Shown in pieces: positions 23,145-33,700 of a stretch of 64,000 bases of DNA. Position numbers and translations under genes: made by a program. Every line of letters begins with the position of its first letter. Positions within the stretch are counted from its first letter, which is position 1. The notes under the pieces are model-generated. The model did not search any database. It saw nothing but the letters and a program-made list of their open reading frames with translations, and was not told the origin of the DNA. Source of the DNA: Synanceia verrucosa (Eukaryota; Chordata; Actinopteri; Perciformes; Synanceiidae); assembly GCA_029721515.1 (NCBI GenBank), contig CM056570.1:199501-263500 (forward strand), written 5' to 3'.

Positions 23145-23501
23145 CGGGGTGGCACAGTGGTGTAGTGGTTAGCACTGTCGCCTCACAGTAAGAAGGTACT
23201 GGGTTTGATTCCCGGCCCGGGGTCTTTCTGTGTGGAGTTTGCATGTTCTCCTCATGTCTGTGTGGGTTCTCTCTGGTACTCCGGCTTCCTCCCACCATCC
23301 AAAAACATGCATGGGGATTAGGTTAACTGTTAATTTAAATTGACCGTAGGTGTGAATGTGAGTGTGAGTGGTTGTCTGTCTCTGTGTCCTGTGATGAGCT
23401 GGACACTTGTCCAGGGTGTACCCTGTCTTTCACCCTAAGACAGCTGGGACAGACTCCAGCCCCCCCTGACCCTATGAGGATAAGCAGTAGATAATGGATG
23501 G
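23145..23501 (+). mobile_element. tRNA-type fish SINE with 11-bp target duplication
   Basis: The head reads GGGGTGGCACAGTGGTGTAG, then TGGTTAGCACTGTCGCC (box A-like) and GGGTTTGATTCCCGGCC (box B-like), followed by a conserved body and an ATGGATGG tail. Flanking target duplications are perfect: ATACTTTCTAA at 23134-23144 and 23502-23512. Other copies lie at 29341 and 53541. Confidence 0.9.
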
Positions 23502-23789
23502 ATACTTTCTAATGAAGGGTACTTCATTACCAGTGACTGATGGCTTTTCCCTTGTAAATATATTGCACATTTGAGGTGTATTTTGCACATTAATAACGGC
23601 ACGTTGCACTTTATAGCAATATTTGCACTTTATTAGCAGGACTTGCATGAACTATTTATTGGATGTTACCGTATTTATTGTGTGAGCTCTACTTTTTGGA
23701 CGGGTAGATGATGAGGTGTCATGACGTAGCTCCGCCTGGAAGTCGACCTGTTGTTCTGCTGGTTTCTGTTGTTTGTTTGTTTTCTGCTC

Positions 23790-23910
23790 TGAGGAGGATC
23801 AGTATCTGGACTCTGGACCAGTCAGAACTGAAGAAGATGATGAAGAGGAGAAACATCTTCAACAAACCTCAAACAGTCCAGTTGACTCTTTTTTGCTCTT
23901 ATTGATTCAC
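23790..23910 (+). mobile_element. Penelope-like element 3' tail fragment
   Basis: Words such as CAGAACTGAAGAAGATGATG, GAGGAGAAACATCTTCAACA and AGTCCAGTTGACTCTTTTTT match the 3' tail of fish Penelope elements. It is probably the end of the element whose GIY-YIG part lies at 22740, with the SINE inserted between them. Confidence 0.5.
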
Positions 23911-24295
23911 CTCCACCTGGATGAGAAGCTACACAGACATAACTGAGGTCACGTTCAAACAGGAAGTGAGGGCGGTTCTGACACAGGAAAGTGAGCTGTG
24001 ACCAACTTCCTGTCTAGATTCTAGTTTGGTCTGTTCTGATCACTTATTTTGAAATTGATGAGTTCAAACGGTCATTTATGTTGATTGATTAGTAACTAAT
24101 AATGAAAAAATGAAGATTTATTACAGCTGACCACAGAACAGATTCAGGCTCTGATGGAATCAAACTGATCTGAGAGCTGTCTTTTATTAAAAACACATTT
24201 TACAAATTCACATATTTTACTACAAGAAAGAAATGTATTAACATCATTGATTATTAAGTCTTCAATGAAAAATGTTAGGAAACAATATATGGGCT
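23911..24295. other. Intergenic sequence downstream of gpr132
   Basis: AT-rich sequence with no recognised gene or transposon end. It may include distal 3' UTR of gpr132. Confidence 0.3.
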
Positions 24296-24301
24296 TTATT
24301 G
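24296..24301 (-). terminator. Candidate gpr132 poly(A) signal
   Basis: AATAAA on the minus strand (TTTATT on plus), about 120 bases beyond the gpr132 stop. Another AATAAA overlaps just upstream at about 24303-24308. Confidence 0.45.
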
Positions 24302-24420
24302 ATTTATTTTGATCCTCTTCAGGACAAACTATCCAAGTTCAGATCCAGAGTCTGAGTCCAGCAGAGACAAGTACAGACCCGTGGAGTCCAGTCGATTCCA
24401 GAAAGGTCCAGCAGAGCCTG

Positions 24421-25491
24421 TCAGGTCCCTGGTGGTTTTCGTTCCTGTGGTCTCTCAGTCACTACGTTCAGATTTGAGTTCCCGGTGGGCTGGATCTGGT
24501 TCAGGCTGCTGTTGGATCTTGGTCTCAGTTTGGACCGATCACAGATCTGCATAAGGCCTCGGCTCAGGTCTTTGCGGATGTTGTCGCTGGACAGGACGTA
24601 GAGGAGGGGGTTGACAGCGCTGTTGATGGTGGACAGGCCGAGGGAGACAGTGTAGGGGGTGTACAGGGTCCTCTCAAAGAGACAGTCCTCCAGCTGGGAT
24701 ACGTGGAAGAGGACCGCCCGGACCAGCAGGATCAGGTGGTACGGGGCGAAGCAGACCAGGAACAGGACCACTACGGCCGCAGCCAGCCGCCGGACGCGCT
24801 GCTTCTGTTCTCGCCGCAGACCGGTGCTGCGCTGCACGTTGGCCCGGATGCTGTGGTTCGTCGCCACCAGAACCAGCAGCGGTACCAGGAAGCCCACCAG
24901 GAAGCGGGCGTAGTTGAAGCCTGCCACGGTGCCGCTGCTCCGGCTTGGCTCAAAGCAGCGGCGGTCACCCTCTGCCGCATCACCCTCCCTCATGGTGAAG
25001 ACCGGGGCGTGTCCAACGGCGACCAGAAGCACGATGGCAAGAGCGATGAGGGCGGCCAGGCGCTGCTGGCGGAGGCCACGGGACTCCACGGTGTAGACCA
25101 CGGCGACGTAGCGGTCACAGGAAATGCAGCAGAGCAGGAAGATGCTTACGTACATGTTGGTGAAGAAGACGTAGCCCGTTAGCTTGCAGGCCGCCGAGCT
25201 CCACGGCCACCAGTGACTGCCGCTGACGTAGAGAGCCCACAGCGGCAGCGTGCACAGGTAGGTGAGGTCACACAGCGAAAGGCTCCACAGGTAGACAGCT
25301 AGCACGTTCTTCCTGCGCACCTGCAGCCAGGTGAGATAGACGGTCAGCAGGTTAGCCGGCAGCCCCACAGCTAGCACCGCGCTGTACAGCAGCACCAGCG
25401 GCAAGCGGCCTTCATCGTACGGAGGTCGGCATGCCGTCAGACTCCCATTGGTCATCAGAGGCAGCGACTCGGTCCCCAGCAGCTTGTGCAT
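24421..25491 (-). CDS. gpr132: G-protein-coupled receptor 132 (G2A-like), single coding exon
   Basis: A 356-residue rhodopsin-class receptor of the GPR4/65/68/132 group (proton- or oxidised-lipid-responsive in mammals), acting at the plasma membrane. Seven hydrophobic helices are visible. TM1 begins LPLVLLYSAVLAVGLPANLL, TM3 ends ISCDRYVAVVYTVESRG (DRY motif), TM6 is VLFLVCFAPYHLILLV and TM7 has NSAVNPLLYVL (NPxxY type). The disulphide cysteines are in AACKLTGYVFF and RRCFEPS, and an NGS glycosylation site lies at the N terminus. NVLAVYL and FAPYHL best match GPR132 rather than GPR65 or GPR4, and BRF1 is its neighbour in human. The ATG at 25491 precedes the first helix by about 30 residues, as in the family. 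A CACCACAG acceptor at 25536-25543 suggests an upstream non-coding exon. Confidence 0.9.
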   Translation of the reverse strand: MHKLLGTESLPLMTNGSLTACRPPYDEGRLPLVLLYSAVLAVGLPANLLTVYLTWLQVRRKNVLAVYLWSLSLCDLTYLCTLPLWALYVSGSHWWPWSSAACKLTGYVFFTNMYVSIFLLCCISCDRYVAVVYTVESRGLRQQRLAALIALAIVLLVAVGHAPVFTMREGDAAEGDRRCFEPSRSSGTVAGFNYARFLVGFLVPLLVLVATNHSIRANVQRSTGLRREQKQRVRRLAAAVVVLFLVCFAPYHLILLVRAVLFHVSQLEDCLFERTLYTPYTVSLGLSTINSAVNPLLYVLSSDNIRKDLSRGLMQICDRSKLRPRSNSSLNQIQPTGNSNLNVVTERPQERKPPGT

Positions 25492-25535
25492 GATGTCACC
25501 AGGAGGACAACCAATCAGATTCCAGATGAATTTGT

Positions 25536-27141
25536 CTGTGGTGAGAAAAACAGGAAATAAAAGTGTCTGAACTCATGCCTGCTTCATCTTTACTTAATTT
25601 CTATTCTATCTCCACTTCATACCGGCTTCATCTCTCTACTTGATCTCCATCTCTGTGTTATATTTTATTTAGTTTATGTATTTTCTGTTGCAGCTGAGAA
25701 AATAAAAGAATGAATCATCAGCAGAAAACAACAATGACAATAATCAAACACAAACCTCTGCTGGAAAATTAAATTAAATTCTCATTTAACTGAAGTTTCA
25801 GACAGGAAGAGAATCAGCATTTCGACTTCCTGTGTGAAAGTCAACTGGAATCCCCCGCCACAATAAGGGCTTTTAGAAGCCTTTTAGTTTTTCCTGATAC
25901 GTTTGGTTTGTTGTATAGAATTGGAGATACATGTTTATTTGTGTTACCGTATGGATTATCTGGAGATATGACTGTTGTTGCTCCTGGTAACAGCAGCTGT
26001 GCTATGATTGGCTGGTCAATTTCTGACCTCAATAATTACATTTTGAGATGGACCTGTTGTGATGTCATCACCTGACAGCAGCATCCAATCGGATGCTCTG
26101 AATGCTGGAAGTGGGCGGAGCTCATATTTAAGTACTGATCACTGACCTCTTTATCTGAAACATGAATTTATTAATATGTTGGAGGAAATGACAGATGTTT
26201 TTCAGATTAAAAGACACATTAATTATTGATCAGATCACACACAAAGCTTGTTATTATTACAGAAATATTATTGTTCAAACATAATATTGTTGGATCAATG
26301 TATTCATATAAATATTGCATTTAGTGCTGCACATGTGATGTGATGTGATATATATCATTTTATATTTCAATCATATCTCAATTCTGTGCCAAGCAATGAA
26401 ACTGTGATAGAGCTCATAGAAAGTGTTAATGCGATGGTTGTAGTAATAGTACATCTCAGTGATATTGATAATACATCTTCTTTTGCAGTTTTACTGTACT
26501 CTACTACTACAGCCACTATTATACTGTAGTATCACAGTAAAAAGTATTGTCCTACGTATTCTTATAGTACTATTATATGATTTTCTGTTTTGGTCTGATT
26601 ATGATCTGGAATACTACTACATTAGCACACTAATAAAGTAAAAGTACAACATAGGAGTATACAGATTTTAACATATAAATATATAATAATGCATTGTACT
26701 TATGTAGCGCTTTTCATGACACCCAAAGTGGCTTTACAGTATAGACCCATTACTGATGGTGATGGTAAGCTACAACCGCCAATCTTCCCATCATTGGACA
26801 ACCTGCTCTACCACCTGAGCCACTCCCAATACACAGTGTGCATACACAGTATACATGTAGAATAATAGTACTGTGACAATATACTGTAGTCAGACTAATG
26901 TGAATATGATATATGATGATTATATGACATATGATATCGTTATGTCAATATGATATGAACATTATTATTATTACTGGCTGTAAAATGAGGAACAAATCCC
27001 TCCTGGATGTTCTCAGAGCATCATCTGAGCAGCTCTAACTGTTAGTACTAGATAAGCACTACTAGGAATACTACATGTGTATTTTCAGAATGCTCTTATA
27101 TACTTTGACCACGTAAAAGTACATAAAAGGTAAAAACTCAC
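25536..27141. other. Intergenic / gpr132 upstream intron, no coding gene seen
   Basis: AT-rich sequence with no convincing exon. It contains a dispersed repeat at about 26686-26825. It is probably the intron between a non-coding first exon of gpr132 and its coding exon. Confidence 0.4.
26686..26825. repeat. Dispersed repeat fragment
   Basis: The words ATGTAGCGCTTTTCATGACA, CAAAGTGGCTTTACA and ACCACCTGAGCCACTCCC belong to a very common fish interspersed repeat. I cannot place its superfamily. A related short piece occurs near 11245-11280. Confidence 0.45.
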
Positions 27142-27225
27142 GCTGTCTCATGCATCATCCATGTCTCCTCCTCGCGCTGATTCTGATGAAGTGATTGATC
27201 AACCGGAAGCTGAACTCAAACAGAA
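27142..27225 (-). other. Candidate non-coding first exon of gpr132
   Basis: On the minus strand the sequence has an ETS-like TTCCGG, CG-rich AGCGCGAGGAGG, and a strong donor GACAGC/GTGAGT with the exon end at 27142. The only ATG in it opens a frame of four codons. The link to the acceptor at 25536 is inferred from position. Confidence 0.3.
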
Positions 27226-27284
27226 AAAAAGTTCAAAGTAAAAGCTGCCATCTGGTGGTCACCGGTTGTTACTGCAACACGACT

Positions 27285-27560
27285 CCTTCTTCACATCTTG
27301 TTGCACACGTTGAAGGATCTCAGCTTCCTCAGGAAATAGAGTCTGTTCATCTCCTTCTTGTCCACAGTTGTGTTGGATTTCCAGTCCAGTCTATTTCCGA
27401 TCACCACTCCCAGGTTCTTGTAGTCCTCCACCTCCTCCAGCCTGAGCCACAGTGGCTGTGAAGGTGTCCTCTTCTTCTGAAGTCCATCACCACCTCTCTG
27501 ATGTTGTTGATGTACAGCCTCAGGTGTTGCTCAGTCCACTCCACCAAGTTGTCTACCACT
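27285..27560 (-). pseudogene. LINE reverse-transcriptase C-terminal remnant
   Basis: The minus strand translates to KNLGVVIGNRLDWKSNTTVD followed by KKEMNRLYFLRKLRSFNVCN, preceded by a decayed REVVMDF block. This is the common post-RT region of fish LINEs. It is not the Tx1 element of this window. Confidence 0.65.
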
Positions 27561-28937
27561 GCCTTGTTCTCACCCTTATGTCCCAGATGTTGGACATAAG
27601 AGGTTCACATGTCCTCTTTGCATGTCGGTGCAGCAGCAGCTCCTGGAGAGCCCACAGCCCCAAAAACGCTGCTCCCAGTGGGAGTGAAGAGGTGGTGGGT
27701 GCAGCCCTGCAGACAAGCTGATACTTTTCCTGGTAAAGTTTCAGACAGGGAAGAACAGGAAGTGCAGCCACTGAGAGTCTGAACTGCAGTCGGCCTGCAG
27801 ACTCTCTGTCAGCAGCACCTGAGCAGGTGAGTGAAGCCTCCACTGGTCTCTGTGCAGACAGTCAGGCTTCAGCTGAAGGAGAGGACATGGAGTCCTGCAG
27901 ACATGAACACCTTAGAGGAGATCCAGAACTTTCTAGATGAAACATGTGAAGTGAAGATGATCATGTCTCAGCAGGTGTTTCCCTCTTCTCCTCTCTGACC
28001 TCTCCATGCAGCAGCATCATTAAACAGACAGGAAAGAGCTCTGATAGCTGAAGTCTGAGCTCAGAAAAAGACCATCAGAGGAAGCAGGGTGGACTCTGTG
28101 GAGGAAGGAGACATGTCCTCAGCCATGGGACAAACTTCAGAGCAGGAGGAGCAGTTTTATTATCTGTTCTGTCCAAAGGAGGGTACAAATAGAGAGCACT
28201 GTGTTTGGTTTTATTAATATATATGCAGCAAATCAAGCTGTTTTTAGCTCAGTTAAAAATCACCACCAGGACCATCTAATCACTGGTGGAGATTTTAATT
28301 GCACCATAGATTTTACTGTTGATAGGACCAGTGAGGAGCCAGACCCACAGGAGATCATCACACACTTCGAGACACATGGTGAGGGTAAGTGCAGAGAGGC
28401 TGGGCGGGTTTTACATTTCACAGGATCTCGGCTATCTCTGTCTATCTCTGCGTTGGCCTGGTCAGAGGTCAGCGGAGGCTGCCTCCTGTGGCCATTCGAT
28501 AAGATGCAGTGACTTGAAGTCAGCAAGACAAGCAGTTTGCAGTGATAGCCAGATTCTCTGATGTAATCAGAGCGATTGACTGCAGTCATGTTGGAATAAA
28601 AGCACCAACTGTAAACATTTCCATTCCATCAATGTACAGATTATTTGTGATGCACAAATAATCTGACCAACATCATTGTGAGGTGGTCTGGTTCAAATCA
28701 GGATTTCTCCATTCTAATGAACAGCATGGTGGGAACAAGTTGGAATACAGGTACAGGGCACACCTTGATCTGGAGCTGGGGGAGGGTGTGGTTTCTGTGC
28801 TCAGGTAGAAACTCTGGAGCTTTTATTAGTCCAGTGTCCTGGACTGTCTGTGATGTTTGAGCTCCTTGAAGGATGGTTCCGGGGTCTGGAGGAGGGGTTC
28901 TCATTTCATTTGTGTATTTTGTCTGGTTGCTGATCAG

Positions 28938-30301
28938 GGGTGCATTTCCAAACAACGACGGAACTTAAAATGAAACCACGGTAGTACGTAGTACTTCTGA
29001 ATGACCGTCCCCTTTCTGTCCGTTTCCCAAAAATCTTCAACTACCATCGTACTATGTAAGTTGGAACAACGTTAGTTTGAACTTGCGTCGTCTTAACGAT
29101 ATAGTTTCCAGATGTTTCGGAAGCGTTCGGCGAGCACCCGCATGCATTCGTTACTGAAAATGTGTCAACGACAGAAACATAGTTTTATTTCCATTAAGCC
29201 AGTGTGACATCTTTAACAACTTTGGGAAATATTCATCAACATGATCATGTTGAAGCAAGAACTGAATGCAGTAAATTTCTGACATAATCAATTACCGAGT
29301 TGTTTTTGCAATATTTGTGAAGATTTAACATCACTTGTTAATCCATCCATCCATCCATCTTCTCCCTCTTATCCTCTCATAGGGTCAGGGGGGCTGGAGT
29401 CTATCCCAGCTGTCTTAGGGTGAAAGACAGGGTACACCCTGGACAAGTGTCCAGTTCATCACAGGACACATAGAGACAGACAACCACTCACACTCACATT
29501 CACACCTACGGTCAATTTAAATTAACCAGTTAACCTAATCCCCATGCATGTTTTTGGATGGTGGGAGGAAGCCGGAGTACCAGAGAGAACCCACACAGAC
29601 ATGAGGAGAACATGCTAACTCCACACAGAAAGACCCCGGGCCGGGAATCAAACCCAGTACCTTCTTGCTGTTCATCAGTTAATAAAATGATAAAACAAAA
29701 TGTCATGGTTATAAACCGTGCAACGCTGCATGTTTAACTGCAGCAATCCAACTTCCCCACCGTTTCCTGCATAATTTCTGGTGCAGTAGCCTGTGCTACG
29801 CTAACTTATTCAATTGGAGTGCTTTAATGATGACTTACTTTCAATTCAAAATCTTAATATAATTATTTAATAGTAGGCTATCAAAGTTGTAATTTGAAAC
29901 TTCTGGGGCTTCACAAACATTTGTTATTAAAACACAACTTGCGTCTTTTCACCTCAGCTGTGAGGTGAAAGTTAAAGTGACATCCTTCATTCATGCTGTA
30001 GGGGGATCATGGATCCATGAATTGAAGTCATCCTGACATTTCAAGCCCCAAGAAGAAGTAGAGGACATGACGTCACCTGAACGAAGCTTCAACGACAGCT
30101 CCATGCTATTCCTTTGAACGACACAACTTTCCGATGCAACGTTCCAACTACGCTTTTGGGAAACACGTGCGTCGTTCAGCGACATCGGAAGTTGCTTCGT
30201 TCAGACGATGCTGTTGGGAAACACCTGCGTTGCAGCTCTATCGTTCAAACTTAGGAAGTAGCTAAGGAAGTTAGCAACAAATGTTTTGGGAAATGGATCC
30301 C
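28938..30301. mobile_element. Non-autonomous DNA transposon inside the LINE copy
   Basis: The ends form an imperfect inverted repeat (GGGTGCATTTCCAAAC at the left; GTTTTGGGAAATGGATCCC at the right). Subterminal blocks are rich in TTTCCCAAAA / GGGAAACAC and CATCGT words, and there is no transposase frame. LINE similarity stops and resumes at these two ends. A SINE sits inside at 29341. The superfamily is not determined. Confidence 0.65.
29341..29670 (-). mobile_element. Fish SINE, minus strand, head truncated
   Basis: Same SINE family as 23145-23501, in reverse: CCATCCATCC tail first, then the conserved body, ending at GGGCCGGGAATCAAACCCAG (box B side) and CCTTCTTG. The 5' head including box A is missing. 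Confidence 0.85.
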
Positions 30302-30642
30302 AGCAGGAGCCAGGTCCAGGGTGCAGGGTCCAGCAGTGTGGAGGTGGTCCTGGTTCTGCTGGGACTGTTAAAGTCCAGACTGAGGGTGGAGCACACCTAC
30401 CATCAAATGATGGACACTGATCGGACCTTCAGCCACAGGTGGACTGTTGGGAGGTTCTGAGCTCAGTGGAGGAGGATGGAGGGTTGGTTCAAACTTCTGT
30501 ACAGAGAAGCTCTGATCTGAGGTCTGTTTGTTTTTGTTTGTTTACCACAAGGAGAAAATGTGATGTCTTATGAGGGTGTAAATAAAGAGATTTAGAAAAC
30601 AAACCTCCAGTATAAAATACTCAGTTCATTTAAATAATATTT

Positions 30643-30648
30643 TTTATT
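30643..30648 (-). terminator. Candidate vipas39 poly(A) signal
   Basis: AATAAA on the minus strand, 116 bases past the vipas39 stop codon and about 40 bases before the end of the converging LINE copy. Confidence 0.6.
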
Positions 30649-30763
30649 TGCTCACAGTCATTATCACAATCGATGACTCCTCTCAACCAGTGAAATGGAA
30701 GCAGCTCCAAACAGGAAGCTGCCTCTTGTTTCAAATTAAAAATCTTCAGTTGAAACAGGATCT

Positions 30764-33700
30764 TCAGTTCTTCCAGCGGATTTGCTAAAAGAGAAAGAGA
30801 GAGAGAGAGAGAGATCACAAGATGAAGATGAAGATGACCTCCTCTCTCTTCCCTCTCCTCCTCACCAGGTTGTTGAGCAGCTCGTCGATCTTCCTCTCCT
30901 CCGCTGATCCTCTCGCCACTTTCCCCCGGTATCCTAGCAACTGTTGCCGGTCCTTCAGGTCCCTGTATGTCTGATTGGCCCAGAGACACGCCAAGCACCA
31001 TGACATCACAGCAACATATGACATCATTAATGGACACAGACTGTGATATACAGAATCATTCAATCAGTGTTAATGTAAACAGTCTCACGTTGATGACGAT
31101 GTCATGACATTTATGTTTCTGAGCTAAAGCAATCCTGAGGTCCGCATCATCAACCAGCGCCACATAGTCCTGCAGCACCTGTCAATCAAAGTTACCTGTC
31201 AGCACACCTTTCCTTCTCACTTCCTCAAATGCTATCATAACGTAATGCTTGGCCACGCCACCTCACCTGTGTGGGGGCGGCGTTTTTCTGTAGGATGTCG
31301 ACGACTCGCTGGAAGCTGAGTGGCGACTTCTTCCTGGTGAAGCCGAGCCAGTTCCTGCTGGTGAACAGAGCATCTACGTCCGACCACGCCTTCAGCTTTG
31401 CCCTCGCAGCCAATGCCGTCACAAAGTACTGCTTCTCTGAAATCTGAGGTCAAAGGTCAGCAAGGCCAGACAGAGCTTACCTGTGATAAACTGCAGCACC
31501 TGGTCACACCTTGAAGGTCTGACGGATGTTCAACGGACTGCTGTAGGTCCCCTGCAAGCAGAGATTAACTGGATTCAATAATATGGTTGAAATGAAATTA
31601 ACCTCAGGCTGGTTTAATTAAACCCAGAATAACCTCAGGCTGGTTTAGTTAAACCCAGACTAAACTCAGGCTGGTCTAGTTAAACCCAGACTAACCTCAG
31701 GCTAGTTTAATTAAACCCAGAATAACCTCAGGCTGGTTTAATTAAACCCAGACTAACCTCAGACTGGTCTAGTTAAACCCAGAATAACCTCAGGCTGGTT
31801 TAATTAAACCCAGAATAACCTCAGGCTGGTTTAGTTAAACCCAGACTAAACTCAGGCTGGTCTAGTTAAACCCAGACTAACCTCAGGCTAGTTTAATTAA
31901 ACCCAGAATAACCTCAGGCTGGTTTAATTAAACCCAGACTAACCTCAGACTGGTCTAGTTAAACCCAGAATAACCTCAGGCTGGTTTAATTAAACCCAGA
32001 CTAACCTCAGGCTGGTTTAATTAAACCCAGACTAACCTCAGACTGGTCTAGTTAAACCCAGACTAACCTCAGGCTGGTTTAATTAAACCCAGACTAACCT
32101 CAGACTGGTCTAGTTAAACCCAGAATAACCTCAGGCTGGTTTAATTAAACCCAGAATAACCTCAGGCTGGTTTAGTTAAACCCAGACTAAACTCAGGCTG
32201 GTCTAGTTAAACCCAGACTAACCTCAGGCTAGTTTAATTAAACCCAGAATAACCTCAGGCTGGTTTAATTAAACCCAGACTAACCTCAGACTGGTCTAGT
32301 TAAACCCAGACTAACCTCAGGCTGGTTTAATTAAACCCAGACTAACCTCAGACTGGTCTAGTTAAACCCAGACTAACCTCAGGCTGGTTTAATTAAACCC
32401 AGACTAACCTCAGGCTGGTCTAGTTAAACCCAGACTAACCTCAGGCTCAGTGTAGTGGTAGAAGCAGCAGTAGTACAGGGTTGTGATCAGAGGCATGTTG
32501 AGGATCGAAGCTTTTCTGGGAAACTTCTGGAAGATTTCCACTTTGCCCCCCCGCTCCACCTGACGGTCTGCTGTCTGGATCAAGAAGAGAGAAAACGAAA
32601 TTATTAAGACTGACCAAACTGTTTAATGCAGCGTAAACTGGTTCAAACTGGTTTGGAGTCTTGCTGACCTCGATGATGACTTGTCTCTCCAGCAAAGTGT
32701 AGTGATCCTGAACATGAGCAGAATCTTCTGGAGAAAATGGAAGACTGGAAACAAGCAAACACTTCAGAGTATTTGTGTACTCGTTAGTAAACCTCCTCAC
32801 TTCAGAGTATTTGTGTACTCGTTAGTAAACCTCCTCACTTCAGAGTATTTGTGTACTCGTTAGTAAACCTCCTCACTTCAGAGTATTTGTGTACTCGTTA
32901 GTAAACCTCCTCACTTCAGAGTATTTGTGTACTCGTTAGTAAACCTCCTTACTTCAGAGTATTTGTGTACTCGTTAGTAAACTTCCTCACTTCAGAGTAT
33001 TTGTGTACACGTTAGTAAACCTCCTCACTTCAGAGTATTTGTCTTCTTGTTAGTAAACCTCCTCACTTCAGAGTATTTGTGTACTCGTTAGTAAACTTCC
33101 TCACTTCAGAGTATTTGTCTTCTTGTTAGTAAACTTCCTCACTTCAGAGTATTTGTGTACTTGTTAGTAAACCTCCTCACTTCAGAGTATTTGTGTACTC
33201 GTTAGTAAACCTCCTTACTTCAGAGTATTTGTGTACTCGTTAGTAAACCTCCTCACTTCAGAGTATTTGTCTTCTCGTTAGTAAACCTCCTCACTTCAGA
33301 GTATTTGTCTTCTCGTTAGTAAACCTCCTCACTTCAGAGTATTTGTGTACTTGTTAGTAAACCTCCTCACTTCAGAGTATTTGTGTACTCGTTAGTAAAC
33401 TTCCTCACTTCAGAGTATTTGTCTTCTTGTTAGTAAACCTCCTCACTTCAGAGTATTTGTGTACTCGTTAGTAAACTTCCTCACTTCAGAGTATTTGTCT
33501 TCTTGTTAGTAAACCTCCTCACTTCAGAGTATTTGTGTACTCGTTAGTAAACCTCCTCACTTCAGAGTATTTGTGTACTCGTTAGTAAACCTCCTCACTT
33601 CAGAGTATTTGTCTTCTTGTTAGTAAACCTCCTCACTTCAGAGTATTTGTGTACTCGTTAGTAAACCTCCTCACTTCAGAGTATTTGTGTACTCGTTAGT

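Larger units (their letters stand above)
27570..30600 (+). mobile_element. Second, decayed Tx1-clade LINE copy (interrupted)
   Basis: Diverged, internally deleted relative of the LINE at 2716-8300. Matches include the ORF1 end (LEEIQNFLDET-like at about 27910), the ORF2 endonuclease (INIYAANQA; GGDFNCTIDFTVDRTSEEP at about 28285-28340) and the 3' end at 30302-30600. That last part parallels 7990-8300 closely (GAGCACACCTACCATCAA, AATAAAGAGATTT). Most of the RT is lost. The copy is split at 28938-30301 by a DNA transposon. Confidence 0.75.

Noticed and set aside
23145..23501. A functional tRNA gene (box A/B-like sequences)
   Set aside because: Box-like words belong to the SINE head; no cloverleaf can be folded, and the element has a SINE body, tail and target duplications.
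24659..25182. Plus-strand and alternative minus-strand frames over gpr132
   Set aside because: Shadow frames of the GC-rich gpr132 coding exon; no domain matches.
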